NCBI GenBank assembly: GCA_946479405.1
Contig: CAMLGD010000016.1
Span: forward strand, 1-26,427
DNA length: 26,427 bases
Reading direction: 5' to 3'
Source of the DNA: an uncultured Vogesella sp.
GTDB taxonomy: Bacteria > Pseudomonadota > Gammaproteobacteria > Burkholderiales > Chromobacteriaceae
Below the pieces are notes generated by a model. The model was given only the letters and a program-made list of their open reading frames with translations. It had not been told where the DNA came from and searched no databases. The position numbers were made by a program, and so were the translations under genes. Positions 7,221-14,975 of the stretch are shown here, one piece after another. Each line of letters starts with the position of its first letter. The first letter of the stretch is position 1.

Positions 7221-7252
7221 GACAGCTTCCTAACCCACCGAAGGAACACACC

Positions 7253-7741
7253 ATGTATCGTCATTTGACTGTGGCACTCGATGGCAGCCACAACGCCCGT
7301 CCGGCGCTGATCGAAGCCGTGCGCCTGGCGGCGGCGGCCAAGGCGCGGCTGTCGCTGGTACACGTGATCAGCGTGCATGACTTTGTGGTCGACAGTGTCG
7401 GCATGCTGGACCTGCAGGGCCTGCAGGAAGAGGCGCGCAACCAGGGCCAGCGCGTACTGGACGAGGCGAAAGCCTATGCCGAGCACCATGGCGTCAGCGA
7501 CATCAGCAGCCATCTGCTGGAAGCGCCGCAGGGCGGCGCCGAAGCGGCGGCCCTGCTGGTGGATTTTGCCACCGGCGCTGCCTCCGACCTGCTGGTGATC
7601 GGCACCCACGGGCACCGTGGCTGGAAACATCTGCTGCTGGGCAGCTTTGCCGAAACCGTGCTGCGCCGCGCCACCCTGCCGCTGCTGGTGGTGCGCAATC
7701 CGGAAGACGACGATACCCCCAGCGCCGGCAGCGCGGCCTGA
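7253..7741 (+). CDS. Universal stress protein, UspA family
   Basis: A 162-residue single-domain universal stress protein, cytoplasmic and normally dimeric. It begins with the first strand YRHLTVALDGSHNA and ends with the nucleotide-binding signature GTHGHRGWKHLLLGS, which fits G-x2-G-x9-G-S/T, so this is an ATP-binding type of Usp. Length is typical for a single domain, with a short acidic/Ser tail. AAGGA lies 8 nt before the ATG. It stands alone, with its own upstream region and a strong terminator after it. In other proteobacteria such proteins are induced by oxygen limitation or stress. The possible FNR-like site upstream fits this, but the link is inferred. Confidence 0.92.
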   Translation: MYRHLTVALDGSHNARPALIEAVRLAAAAKARLSLVHVISVHDFVVDSVGMLDLQGLQEEARNQGQRVLDEAKAYAEHHGVSDISSHLLEAPQGGAEAAALLVDFATGAASDLLVIGTHGHRGWKHLLLGSFAETVLRRATLPLLVVRNPEDDDTPSAGSAA

Positions 7742-7764
7742 GTACGGGCTAACGCCGCACAAGC

Positions 7765-7792
7765 AAACGGGGCGCAACGAGCGCCCCGTTTT
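7765..7792. terminator. Bidirectional intrinsic terminator between uspA and tlyA
   Basis: AAACGGGGCGC (7765-7775), a 5-nt loop AACGA, then GCGCCCCGTTT (7781-7791), an 11-bp perfect stem with T-rich ends on both strands. It lies between two convergent genes, 23 bp after the uspA stop and 17 bp from the tlyA stop. Confidence 0.92.
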
Positions 7793-7808
7793 GCGTGCCG
7801 AGCGGCGT

Positions 7809-8567
7809 TCAGCGGCGGCGCGCCAGCACGAAGAACTCGTGGTTGCCATCGCCGCCCTTGATCGGGCTGTCGAACCAGCCCAGCCGCTCGAAGCCCTGCT
7901 CGGCGATGGCCTGGCTGATCTTGTCCTCCACCCCGCGGTACAGCGATTCGTCACGCACGATGCCGCCGTGGCCCAGGCCGTCGCGGCCAACCTCGAACTG
8001 CGGCTTCACCAGGCTCAGCAGATAGCCGCCGGGGCGGATCAGCGGTAGCGCCGACGGGTAGATCAGCGTCACCGAGATGAACGACACATCGCACACCATC
8101 AGGTCGAACGGCTGGCCGTCGTTGGCCGCCAGCAACGCGGCGTGGTCCAGCGCACGCGCATTCACCCCCTCGAAGTAGCGCACCCGTTCATCGGCGGCGA
8201 TGCGCGCCGCCAGCTGGCTGTGACCGACATCCACCCCCACCACCCGCGCGGCGCCGTGCTGCAGCAGGCAATCGGTAAAGCCGCCGGTGGATTGGCCCAC
8301 GTCCAGCGCGCGCCAGCCGCGGATGTCATCCAGCCCGGCCGCCGCCAGCGCGCCGGCCATCTTCAGCCCGCCGCGCGACACATAACGGTCGGCCTCGTCC
8401 GGCACGATGTCGAACACGGTGTCATCCGCCAGCTTCTGGCTGACCTTGTGCAGCGGCCGCCCGGCCACGCTGACACGTCCGGCCTCGATCAGCGCCTGCG
8501 CCGCCGTGCGCGAGGCGGCAAGCCCTTGTTCCACCAGCAAAACATCCACCCGTTTCATATCCTGCAT
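7809..8567 (-). CDS. tlyA: TlyA family rRNA 2'-O-cytidine methyltransferase (haemolysin A family)
   Basis: A 252-residue protein with an N-terminal S4 RNA-binding domain (RVDVLLVEQGLAASRTAAQALIEAG, residues 6-30) and an FtsJ-like SAM-dependent methyltransferase domain (residues about 62-252). The SAM motif is ALDVGQSTGGFTDCLL. Residues matching the K-D-K-E site of TlyA are Lys69 (SRGGLK), Asp160 (VCDVSFIS), Lys188 (LVKPQFE) and Glu244 (GNHEFF). TlyA methylates cytidine 2'-OH in 16S and/or 23S rRNA; the haemolysin name is historical. The ATG at 8567 is used; an equally plausible one at 8558 gives the familiar MKRVDVLLVEQ start. Neither has a good Shine-Dalgarno. It is divergent from yceH. Confidence 0.9.
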   Translation of the reverse strand: MQDMKRVDVLLVEQGLAASRTAAQALIEAGRVSVAGRPLHKVSQKLADDTVFDIVPDEADRYVSRGGLKMAGALAAAGLDDIRGWRALDVGQSTGGFTDCLLQHGAARVVGVDVGHSQLAARIAADERVRYFEGVNARALDHAALLAANDGQPFDLMVCDVSFISVTLIYPSALPLIRPGGYLLSLVKPQFEVGRDGLGHGGIVRDESLYRGVEDKISQAIAEQGFERLGWFDSPIKGGDGNHEFFVLARRR

Positions 8568-8606
8568 CCATCAGCGTGCGAAAACCGCGCAAGGGTAGAC
8601 GCAGAC

Positions 8607-8621
8607 AAGGTTGGCCGCAAG
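8607..8621 (+). repeat. Dispersed intergenic repeat, copy 2
   Basis: AAGGTTGGCCGCAAG, identical over 15 nt to copy 1, in the 102-bp gap between the divergent tlyA and yceH genes. It lies about 40 bp from the tlyA start and 48 bp from the yceH start, where promoters for both must be. Confidence 0.55.
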
Positions 8622-8669
8622 CCGGCGGCAGTGCGATGATGGCGGCCAGAACGACCACTGGGGACAAGC

Positions 8670-9299
8670 ATGGACGACAGATTGATACTGGAAACGCACG
8701 CCGCGCGCGTGCTGGGCGCGCTGATCGAGAAACAGGCGCTGACGCCGGACAACTACCCGCTGACGCTGAATGCGCTGCAGTCGGCCTGCAACCAGCTCAC
8801 CAGCCGCGAACCGGTGCTGAGCCTGAGCGAAGGCGAGCTCAGCGCTGCGCTGGACAGCCTGCTGGCGCTGAAGCTGGTGTCCGAGCGCCTGCCGGCTGGC
8901 AGCCGGGTGGCCAAGTATGAACATCGCCTCAATTATGCGTGGAACATCGAAGGTGCCCGCCTGGCGGTGCTGGGGCTGCTGCTGCTGCGCGGGGCGCAGA
9001 CCAGCGCCGAGCTGCGCAGCCGTGCCGGCCGTATGTACAGCTTTAGCGGGGTGGAAGAAGTGGAAACCGCGCTGAACGCGCTGGCCGACAAATACCCGCC
9101 GCTGGTGGAAAAACTGCCGCGGCAGCCGGGCGCCCGCGAGGCGCGCTGGGTGCATACCCTGCTGCCGTTCGATGCCAGCATGGTTGTCGCCACGGCCGAG
9201 GCGGCCGACCCGTCGCTGGCGGCGCGCGTGACTGAGCTGGAACAGCAGCTGGCGCAGCTGCTGCAACGTATCGAGAAGCTGGAGCAGAGCGCGCAGTAA
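8670..9299 (+). CDS. yceH: YceH family protein (UPF0502/DUF480)
   Basis: A 209-residue cytoplasmic protein of the DUF480 family, which folds as two winged-helix domains. The family's opening RVLGALIEKQALTPDNYPLTLNAL is unmistakable (residues 13-36), followed by CNQLTSREPVLSLSE, and the second winged helix begins near RLAVLGLLLLRGAQTSAELRSRAGRMYSF. The last 25 residues are a short coiled coil (ELEQQLAQLLQRIEKLEQ). Its function is not established; a DNA- or regulator-binding role is suggested only by the fold. GGGGA precedes the ATG by 6 nt. The next gene, the RluF-like protein, begins 33 bp downstream on the same strand. Confidence 0.9.
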   Translation: MDDRLILETHAARVLGALIEKQALTPDNYPLTLNALQSACNQLTSREPVLSLSEGELSAALDSLLALKLVSERLPAGSRVAKYEHRLNYAWNIEGARLAVLGLLLLRGAQTSAELRSRAGRMYSFSGVEEVETALNALADKYPPLVEKLPRQPGAREARWVHTLLPFDASMVVATAEAADPSLAARVTELEQQLAQLLQRIEKLEQSAQ

Positions 9300-9332
9300 G
9301 CCGCCCGCCAGCTTCGAATCAGAAAGGTAGTC

Positions 9333-10046
9333 ATGACAGAGCAGCAAAGCATCCGACTTTCCAAGCGTATGGCCGAACTGGGGCTGTGTTCGCGCGGCGA
9401 GGCGGATGATTACATCGCCCAGGGCCTGGTGCTGGTGGACGGTGTGGTGGTGGACGTACTGGGCAGCCGGGTAACGCCGGGGCAACGCATCGAGCTGGCT
9501 GCCAGCGGCCCGCGCGAACAGCCGGAGCGCATCAGCATGCTGCTGCACAAGCCGTCGCAGCTGGACGAGCAACAACTGCTGGCGCAGCTGGTGCCGGCGC
9601 AGCGTGCCAGCGACGACAACTCCGGCCTGGTGTACCTGCGCAAGCACCAGCAGCGGCTGCAGCTGTTTGGTGCCGTGCAGGCCGGCGAGAGCGGCTTGCT
9701 GGTGGCGACGCAGGACGGCAAGACCGCGCGCCAGATGCAGGCCGGCGATTTCGAACAGGAATGGCTGCTCAACCTGACGCAGCCGCTGTCCGATACCGCG
9801 CTGAAACTGCTGCAGGACGGGGTGGAGCTGAATGGCAAGCGGCTGCGCGCCGGCCGTGTCAGCCGCCAGAGCGAGCGCCAGCTGTGCGTGGTGCTGAAGA
9901 AGCCGGCACCGGGCATGATCGCCGCCATGTTGGCCGCGGCCAACGTGGCCGCCGCAGGCGGGCACTGCATCCGCATCGGCCGCCTGCGGCTGGGCAAGCT
10001 GCCGGCCGGGCAGTGGCGCTATATGACGGCGCTGGAGAAGTTCTGA
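9333..10046 (+). CDS. RluF-like pseudouridine synthase homologue lacking the catalytic Asp
   Basis: A 237-residue protein with an N-terminal S4 domain (IRLSKRMAELGLCSRGEADDYI, residues 7-28) and a RsuA/RluF-type pseudouridine synthase domain. Domain landmarks are SMLLHKP (68-74), SGLLVATQDG (120-129), FEQEWLLNL and the C-terminal RIGRLRLGKLPAGQWRYMT. In active enzymes the strand before GL reads GRLDxxTxGL, with Asp as the catalytic residue. Here the aligned stretch is GAVQAGESGL, with Gln116 in place of Asp and Ala114 in place of Arg. The basic RNRQIRRM-type segment is also replaced by PAPGMIAAM. The reading frame is intact and normal in length, so this looks like a diverged, probably non-catalytic RNA-binding paralogue rather than a decayed gene. 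AAAGG lies 7 nt upstream of the ATG. Confidence 0.85.
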   Translation: MTEQQSIRLSKRMAELGLCSRGEADDYIAQGLVLVDGVVVDVLGSRVTPGQRIELAASGPREQPERISMLLHKPSQLDEQQLLAQLVPAQRASDDNSGLVYLRKHQQRLQLFGAVQAGESGLLVATQDGKTARQMQAGDFEQEWLLNLTQPLSDTALKLLQDGVELNGKRLRAGRVSRQSERQLCVVLKKPAPGMIAAMLAAANVAAAGGHCIRIGRLRLGKLPAGQWRYMTALEKF

Positions 10047-10068
10047 GCCGGCGCTGCGCGCCGCCATG

Positions 10069-10108
10069 AAAAAAGCAGGCTGCGGTGGTACCGCAGCCTG
10101 CTTTTTTT
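10069..10108. terminator. Strong bidirectional intrinsic terminator
   Basis: GCAGGCTGCGG (10075-10085), loop TGGTA, CCGCAGCCTGC (10091-10101), an 11-bp perfect GC-rich stem with six A before it and seven T after it. It separates the RluF-like gene from the convergent cupin gene and should work in both directions. Confidence 0.95.
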
Positions 10109-10129
10109 ATTACCGGTGACCCGCGTGGC

Positions 10130-10510
10130 TCAGTCTTTGCGCGCCAGGCGGTCTTCCTCGAACACGGCGAAGGTTTTCTTGGCCGGTTCGATCACTTCCC
10201 ATACGCCTTCAAAGCCGGCGGGAATCACGAAGTGCTGGCCGGCGACGATTTCCACCATCGAGCCATCGTCGCCATGCATGCGCACGTGGCCTTCCAGCAG
10301 GGTGCAGAACTCGCACTCGGTGTACTTCACCCGCCAGGCGCCGACACCTCCAGACCACAGCCCGGCATGAAACTGGCCGGTCGGATCGCTGTAATGCATT
10401 TCCACGGATTGCTGGCAAGGGCCGCTCAACTTACGCTCGGCCGGTGCCGCGAAAGAATCGGGGGTGATGTCCTGTTTGTGGAACAGAACGATATCGTTTG
10501 CGCTAGACAC
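10130..10510 (-). CDS. Small cupin-domain protein (Cupin_3/DUF861 type)
   Basis: A 126-residue single-domain cupin. Conserved features are the strand GQFHAGLWSGGVGAWRVKYTECEFCTLLEGHVRMHGDDG, in which EFC replaces the usual metal-binding His pattern as in Cupin_3 proteins, and the second motif AGQHFVIPAGFEGVWEV. The related family includes ureidoglycine aminohydrolase-like and other small proteins of unclear role, so no reaction is assigned. Translation starts at a GTG (10510), supported by AAGGAG 7-8 nt upstream. It lies 124 bp downstream of the MFS/PlsC fusion on the same strand. That gap has no convincing terminator, so readthrough is possible, but a separate promoter is equally likely. Confidence 0.85.
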   Translation of the reverse strand: MSSANDIVLFHKQDITPDSFAAPAERKLSGPCQQSVEMHYSDPTGQFHAGLWSGGVGAWRVKYTECEFCTLLEGHVRMHGDDGSMVEIVAGQHFVIPAGFEGVWEVIEPAKKTFAVFEEDRLARKD

Positions 10511-10634
10511 GAAACGCTCCTTTGTAGTGCTGCTTTGTTACAACTTGATCAAATCTGTGTCCGCCACTCTGGCACAAGCGGGCAGTGGCGGCAAGCCGTG
10601 CACGGCAAAATAGCCGGCGGGCATGCCGCGCGGG

Positions 10635-12515
10635 CTAGCGCCATTCGCCGCGCAAGCGGCTAACCTCCTGCCGCAGTGCCGTAGCGCTCACCGCCTCCGC
10701 CGGCAGCGGCGCGGCGGCTTTCAGCGCGATCTTGCTCCAGGCGCGGCGCGGCCAGCACAGCATGGCGGCACCGTAGCGGCGCGAGAAGAAGCTGCCCCAC
10801 ATGCCGCACAGCGCCAGCGGCACTACCGGTACCGGCGTGCGCGCCACGATCTCCTCGATGCCGTTCTTGAACGGATTGATATTGCCATCGTAGGTGATCT
10901 TGCCTTCCGGGAAGATGCACACCACTTCGCCGTCGGCCAGCGCTGCGGCCACCGCGTCGAAGGCACGGACCTTGGCCTGCGGGTCTTCCTTGGCCGGGGC
11001 GATCGGAATCGCGCGCGCGGTGCGGAAGATGAAGTTGAGCAGCGGCACCTTGAAGATGTGGTGATCCATCACGAAGCGGATCGGCCGGCGCACGGCACCA
11101 GCCAGAATCAGCGCGTCCATGAAGCTGACGTGGTTGCACACCAGCACGCACGGGCCTTCCTCGGGAATGTGCTCCAGCCCTTCGTGGCGGATGCGGTACA
11201 GGGTGTGGGTGGCGATCCATACCAGGAAGCGCATCAGGAATTCCGGCAGCAGACTGTAGATGTACAGCGCCACCACCAGGTTCAGCAGCGCGGCGATCAG
11301 CAGCACATTGGGGATGCTCACACCGTTGGCCGCCAGCACGGCGGCAAAGGCGGCGGACACCACCATGAACAGCGAGTTGAGGATGTTGTTGGCGGCAATG
11401 GCGCGCGAGCGGAACGTTGGTGCCGCGCGCGACTGCACCAGCGCGTACAGCGGCACGATGTAGAAGCCGCCGAACACGCCGATCAGGGTGAAATCGGCCA
11501 TCAGCCGCCAGTAGCTGGCGCCACCGATCACCCCCAGCCAGTCCAGCGTGCCGCCAGCATGGGCCGGGGTGGCAAAGTACAGGTCGATGCCGAACAGGCA
11601 CAGCCCCAGCGAGCCGAACGGCACCAGCCCCAGCTCCACCTTGCGGCCGGACAGCTTCTCGCACAGCATCGAGCCCAGTCCCACGCCCAGCGAAAACAGC
11701 GTCATCAGCAGGGTGTAGACGCTGGCATCGCCGCCCAGCACGTCGGAAGCGAAGGTCGGCAGCTTGGACAGGTACAGCGCACCCAGAAACCAGAACCAGG
11801 AAATGCCCAGCAGCGACAGCCACACCGGGCGGCTTTGCTTGGCCTGCTTGATGATGGCCCAGGTCTGGCGTGGCATGTGCCAGTCGATCGGCAGCGCCGC
11901 CGACGATGGCGGTGCCGGCGGCATGCGCCGCGCGGCGGCGAGGCCGGCCAGTGCGCAGGCCAGCAGCGCCACAATGATGGTGATGCGCTGCGGGTCGGCA
12001 TTCACCAGCACGGTGCCGGCCACCTGCCCCAGGATGATGGACACGAAGGTGCCCATCTCGATCAGGCCGTTGCCCCCCACCAGTTCCTTCGGTTGCAGAT
12101 ATTGTGGCAGCACGCTGAACTTCAGCGGCCCGAACAGCGTGGAGTGCACCCCCATCAGAAAGATGGTGGACATCAGCACCGCGCCGTTATGCAGCCAGAA
12201 GCCCAGCGCTGCCACCAGCATGATGGCGATTTCCATCTGCTTGACGAAGCGTGCCACCGCCGCCTTGTCGTACTTCTCGCACAGCTGGCCGGCGGTGGCG
12301 GAAAACAGGAAGAACGGCAGGATGAACAAGGCGGCGGCCAGCTGGATCATCAGCTCCGGCGCCAGCCCCAGCAGCTGCATGCCGTGGAAGTTGATCAGCA
12401 CCACCACCGCGTTTTTCAGCAGGTTGTCATTGAAAGCGCCAAAGAACTGGGTGATGAACAGTGGCAGGAAACGCCGCGTCTTGAACAGGTCGAACTGGTT
12501 GGGGTGGTGGGACAT
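10635..12515 (-). CDS. MFS transporter fused to 1-acylglycerol-phosphate acyltransferase (LplT/PlsC-like)
   Basis: A 626-residue inner-membrane fusion. Residues about 15-430 form an MFS domain of the lysophospholipid transporter type, opening RRFLPLFITQFFGAFNDNLLKNA as LplT does, with about twelve helices. Residues about 440-626 are a PlsC/LPLAT acyltransferase with the catalytic HX4D box NHVSFMD (His462, Asp467) and the FPEGK box at 535-539. E. coli LplT/Aas splits the same jobs and adds an acyl-ACP synthetase; here no AMP-ligase domain is present. The likely role is flipping and reacylating lysophospholipids. The ATG at 12515 is chosen because the LplT-like N-terminus starts there; the longer frame reads back through a terminator. 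The ribosome site is weak. Confidence 0.9.
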   Translation of the reverse strand: MSHHPNQFDLFKTRRFLPLFITQFFGAFNDNLLKNAVVVLINFHGMQLLGLAPELMIQLAAALFILPFFLFSATAGQLCEKYDKAAVARFVKQMEIAIMLVAALGFWLHNGAVLMSTIFLMGVHSTLFGPLKFSVLPQYLQPKELVGGNGLIEMGTFVSIILGQVAGTVLVNADPQRITIIVALLACALAGLAAARRMPPAPPSSAALPIDWHMPRQTWAIIKQAKQSRPVWLSLLGISWFWFLGALYLSKLPTFASDVLGGDASVYTLLMTLFSLGVGLGSMLCEKLSGRKVELGLVPFGSLGLCLFGIDLYFATPAHAGGTLDWLGVIGGASYWRLMADFTLIGVFGGFYIVPLYALVQSRAAPTFRSRAIAANNILNSLFMVVSAAFAAVLAANGVSIPNVLLIAALLNLVVALYIYSLLPEFLMRFLVWIATHTLYRIRHEGLEHIPEEGPCVLVCNHVSFMDALILAGAVRRPIRFVMDHHIFKVPLLNFIFRTARAIPIAPAKEDPQAKVRAFDAVAAALADGEVVCIFPEGKITYDGNINPFKNGIEEIVARTPVPVVPLALCGMWGSFFSRRYGAAMLCWPRRAWSKIALKAAAPLPAEAVSATALRQEVSRLRGEWR

Positions 12516-12569
12516 GCTGCCGCCGTGGGGAAGTCGGTCAATGGCGGCATGGTATGCCAGCTGGCGGGC

Positions 12570-12584
12570 TGCGGCCAACCTTGC
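12570..12584 (-). repeat. Dispersed intergenic repeat, copy 3
   Basis: Read on the minus strand this is GCAAGGTTGGCCGCA, matching copies 1, 2 and 4 over 13 nt. It lies 55 bp upstream of the MFS/PlsC start, in its probable promoter or leader. Confidence 0.5.
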
Positions 12585-12638
12585 TCGATCGGCCACCGCG
12601 AAAAGCGCCTGTTTTCGTCGCGATATTGCGTTGCGCAC

Positions 12639-12684
12639 AAAAAATCCCTGCATGCATATCAACGCATATGCACGCAGGGATTTT
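12639..12684 (-). terminator. Terminator of the prolyl oligopeptidase gene
   Basis: The 19-nt arms 12641-12659 and 12666-12684 pair with one A/C mismatch around the loop CAACGC, and both ends are A/T runs. On the minus strand the stem is followed by six T. It is 74 bp past the prolyl oligopeptidase stop and could also stop plus-strand transcription. The stem is unusually long for an intrinsic terminator. Confidence 0.85.
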
Positions 12685-12757
12685 GGGTTCGCGCCTTGTC
12701 CCGCCTAGACAGCGGGGCTTTTCGCGGTGCCCAACGGTTGCCCGTCCGGCATGCCGC

Positions 12758-14812
12758 TCAATCCATCAGCTGGCGATACAGGTAGACCAGCACCCGCGCC
12801 AGTTCCTCGGCGGTCTGCTCCTGGCCGGTATTGCCGCCGTGGCCGCCGCCCTCGGTTTCGAACAGCAGTACGTCGTGGTTCATGGCCTGCATGCGCGCCA
12901 CCATCTTGCGCGCGTGCGCCGGGTGCACGCGGTCGTCCTTGCTGCTGGTGGTGAACAGCGCCAGCGGGTAGCGGGCATCGGCGCTGGCATGGTGGTAGGG
13001 CGAGTAGGCCACCAGCGCCGCGCGCTCGTCCTCGTCCTGCGGGTCGCCGTATTCGTCGATCCAGCTGGCGCCGGCCAGCAGCTCGGTGTAGCGCAGCATG
13101 TCCAGTAGCGGCACCTCGCACACCACGGCGTTGAACAGCTCCGGGCGCTGCACCAGGCAGGCGCCCACCAGCAGGCCGCCGTTGCTGCCGCCTTCGATAC
13201 CCAGCCGGCGCGGGCTGGTGTAGCCGCAGGCGATCAGGTCTTCTGCCACGACGATGAAATCGTCGAAGCTGACCTGGCGATTGATACCCTGCGCCGCCTG
13301 GTGCCAGCCCGGGCCGAACTCGCCGCCGCCGCGGATGTTGGCTACCACGAACACGCCGCCTTTCTCCAGCCACTGCGGGCCGAAGTTGTCCATGTAGTAG
13401 GGCATCATCGGTACTTCAAAACCGCCGTAGCCGTACAGCAGCGTCGGGGCGGTGCCATCCAGCGCCAGGCCGTGGCGATGCACTACAAAGTAGGGAATGG
13501 CGGTGCCGTCCGGCGCGCGCGCCTGCAGCTGTTCGGCAACAAAATCGGCGGCGTTGAAGGCGGCCGGTTGCTGGCGCAGCACCTCCGGTTCGCCGCCGGC
13601 GAGCAGGTCCAGCCGGTACAGGCCGGCCGGCGTGAGGAAATCGCTGTAGCTGTAGTACAGCAGATCGCTGTGCCACGGCTGGTCGGCGAACTCGATCACG
13701 CCGCCGGTGGGCAGCGGGTTGGCGTGCGGCTGCCATGCGCCATCCGCCCAGCGCAGGGTGACGAGGCGGCTCTTCACCTGGTCGATAACGATGATGGCCA
13801 GCAGGTGCAGCGTGGCTTCCACCATCTCTACCGATTGCTGTTCGTTCGGCACGAACAGCTCGGCGATGCGGCCAACCTTGCCGCTGCCGGCGGCACAGGC
13901 GACGGCCAGCAGGCTGCCGGCAGTGTAGTGCTGACCGGCAAAGGCCCAGTCCTCGGCCAGTTTCACGATCAGGTCGCCGTGGCTGTAGGCCTCGATCTCG
14001 GCACGCTCCGGCAACGGCAGCGCAATCAGGCTATCGCCAGCAAGGTGGTAATAGGTTTTGCTGTAGAAACTGTCGGACGCCTCGATGATGTCGAAGGCGG
14101 TGATGGCATCCGGCGCGGCAGGGTTGGCCGCATCCAGAAAGCGCCATGCCGCCACCATCATTGCGTCTTCGTCCAGCTGCAGTAGTGGCTGTGCCTGCTC
14201 CCAGCTGTGGCCGCGCTGCAGCAGCCACACTTCGCGCGGGTAGCCGGCACGGGTCAGCTGTGCCTCGTCCCAGGCCGGGCACACGAACACACTGTCCCGG
14301 TCGCGCCAGGCGATGTGGTTCTTGCCGTAAGGAAAGGCAAAGCCGCCGGCGACGAAGGCCTGCGCCTCCAGATCGTACTCGCGGCTGACGGTGGCGTCGG
14401 AGCCGCCGGGGGTGAGGCTGAGCAGCACGTGCTGCGGCTGCTCGGTGTAGTGCGACACGCCATCCAGATACCAGTCCACCTCCTCGGCGGCAGCCAGCGC
14501 GTCGATGTCCAGCACCGTCTGCCAGTCCTGGCTATTGGCGCGGTAGGCATCCAGCGTGCAGCGGCGGTAGATGCCGCGCGGGTGGGCCTCGTCCTGGTGG
14601 AAGTTGTACAGCCAGCCGGCGTGCTCGGCAAAAAACGGAATCTGCCGCGTGTCGCGCAGGTTGGCGAGGATGGATTGCTTCAAGCCGGCAAAGCGCGGGT
14701 CGCTGTCCAGCCGGCTGCGGGTGGCGGCATTCTGCTCGGCTACCCAGGCAAGGGCAGCGGGGTCGTCCAGGCTTTCCAGCCACTGGAACGGGTCGTGGGT
14801 GTGATCGGTCAT
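12758..14812 (-). CDS. Prolyl oligopeptidase family serine peptidase (S9A)
   Basis: A 684-residue S9 family peptidase with an N-terminal beta-propeller (residues about 50-420) and a C-terminal alpha/beta-hydrolase domain. The catalytic triad is visible: Ser543 in EGGSNGGLLVG, Asp627 in SSKDDRVHPAH and His658 in EGGGHGGN. The substrate-domain landmarks LYGYGGFEVPMMPYY and VVANIRGGGEFGPGWH are also present. There is no signal peptide, so it should be cytoplasmic and cleave short proline-containing peptides. The ATG at 14812 (MTDHTHDPFQWLESLDD) is preferred to the longer frame, whose extra 23 codons run through repeat copy 4. No strong Shine-Dalgarno is seen. It is divergent from the DUF2339 gene. 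Confidence 0.92.
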   Translation of the reverse strand: MTDHTHDPFQWLESLDDPAALAWVAEQNAATRSRLDSDPRFAGLKQSILANLRDTRQIPFFAEHAGWLYNFHQDEAHPRGIYRRCTLDAYRANSQDWQTVLDIDALAAAEEVDWYLDGVSHYTEQPQHVLLSLTPGGSDATVSREYDLEAQAFVAGGFAFPYGKNHIAWRDRDSVFVCPAWDEAQLTRAGYPREVWLLQRGHSWEQAQPLLQLDEDAMMVAAWRFLDAANPAAPDAITAFDIIEASDSFYSKTYYHLAGDSLIALPLPERAEIEAYSHGDLIVKLAEDWAFAGQHYTAGSLLAVACAAGSGKVGRIAELFVPNEQQSVEMVEATLHLLAIIVIDQVKSRLVTLRWADGAWQPHANPLPTGGVIEFADQPWHSDLLYYSYSDFLTPAGLYRLDLLAGGEPEVLRQQPAAFNAADFVAEQLQARAPDGTAIPYFVVHRHGLALDGTAPTLLYGYGGFEVPMMPYYMDNFGPQWLEKGGVFVVANIRGGGEFGPGWHQAAQGINRQVSFDDFIVVAEDLIACGYTSPRRLGIEGGSNGGLLVGACLVQRPELFNAVVCEVPLLDMLRYTELLAGASWIDEYGDPQDEDERAALVAYSPYHHASADARYPLALFTTSSKDDRVHPAHARKMVARMQAMNHDVLLFETEGGGHGGNTGQEQTAEELARVLVYLYRQLMD

Positions 14813-14824
14813 CGGATAGGCGCA

Positions 14825-14840
14825 AAGGTTGGCCGCAAGG
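14825..14840 (+). repeat. Dispersed intergenic repeat, copy 4
   Basis: AAGGTTGGCCGCAAGG, identical to copy 1 over all 16 nt, lies 12 bp upstream of the prolyl oligopeptidase start in the divergent region shared with the DUF2339 gene. Confidence 0.55.
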
Positions 14841-14903
14841 CGGAATGGGCGGATTGTGCGGCAGGCGGGCGATCGCTGCAAAGGTGAGCAGGGTTTGCCG
14901 TTA

Positions 14904-14933
14904 TTGAATATCCTGCCGTTTATTCGCTATCAA
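14904..14933 (+). promoter_or_regulatory. Candidate sigma-70 promoter for the DUF2339 gene
   Basis: TTGAAT (14904-14909) and TATCAA (14928-14933) are separated by 18 bp, in a stretch clearly richer in A/T than its surroundings, about 42 bp before the DUF2339 ATG. Confidence 0.35.
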
Positions 14934-14975
14934 TATGCCAATGTCTATCAAGCCAGGCGTGGCAAAGGAAACTGT

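Noticed and set aside
10623..12785. 720-codon open frame on the plus strand
   Set aside because: Antisense of the MFS/PlsC fusion, which has clear HX4D and FPEG motifs; the plus-strand translation is His/Gln-rich noise.
13866..13882. GGTTGGCCGC core inside the prolyl oligopeptidase gene as another dispersed repeat copy
   Set aside because: It encodes Lys-Val-Gly-Arg with common codons. A similar match in the LysR gene at about 4966 encodes the same residues, so codon use explains both.
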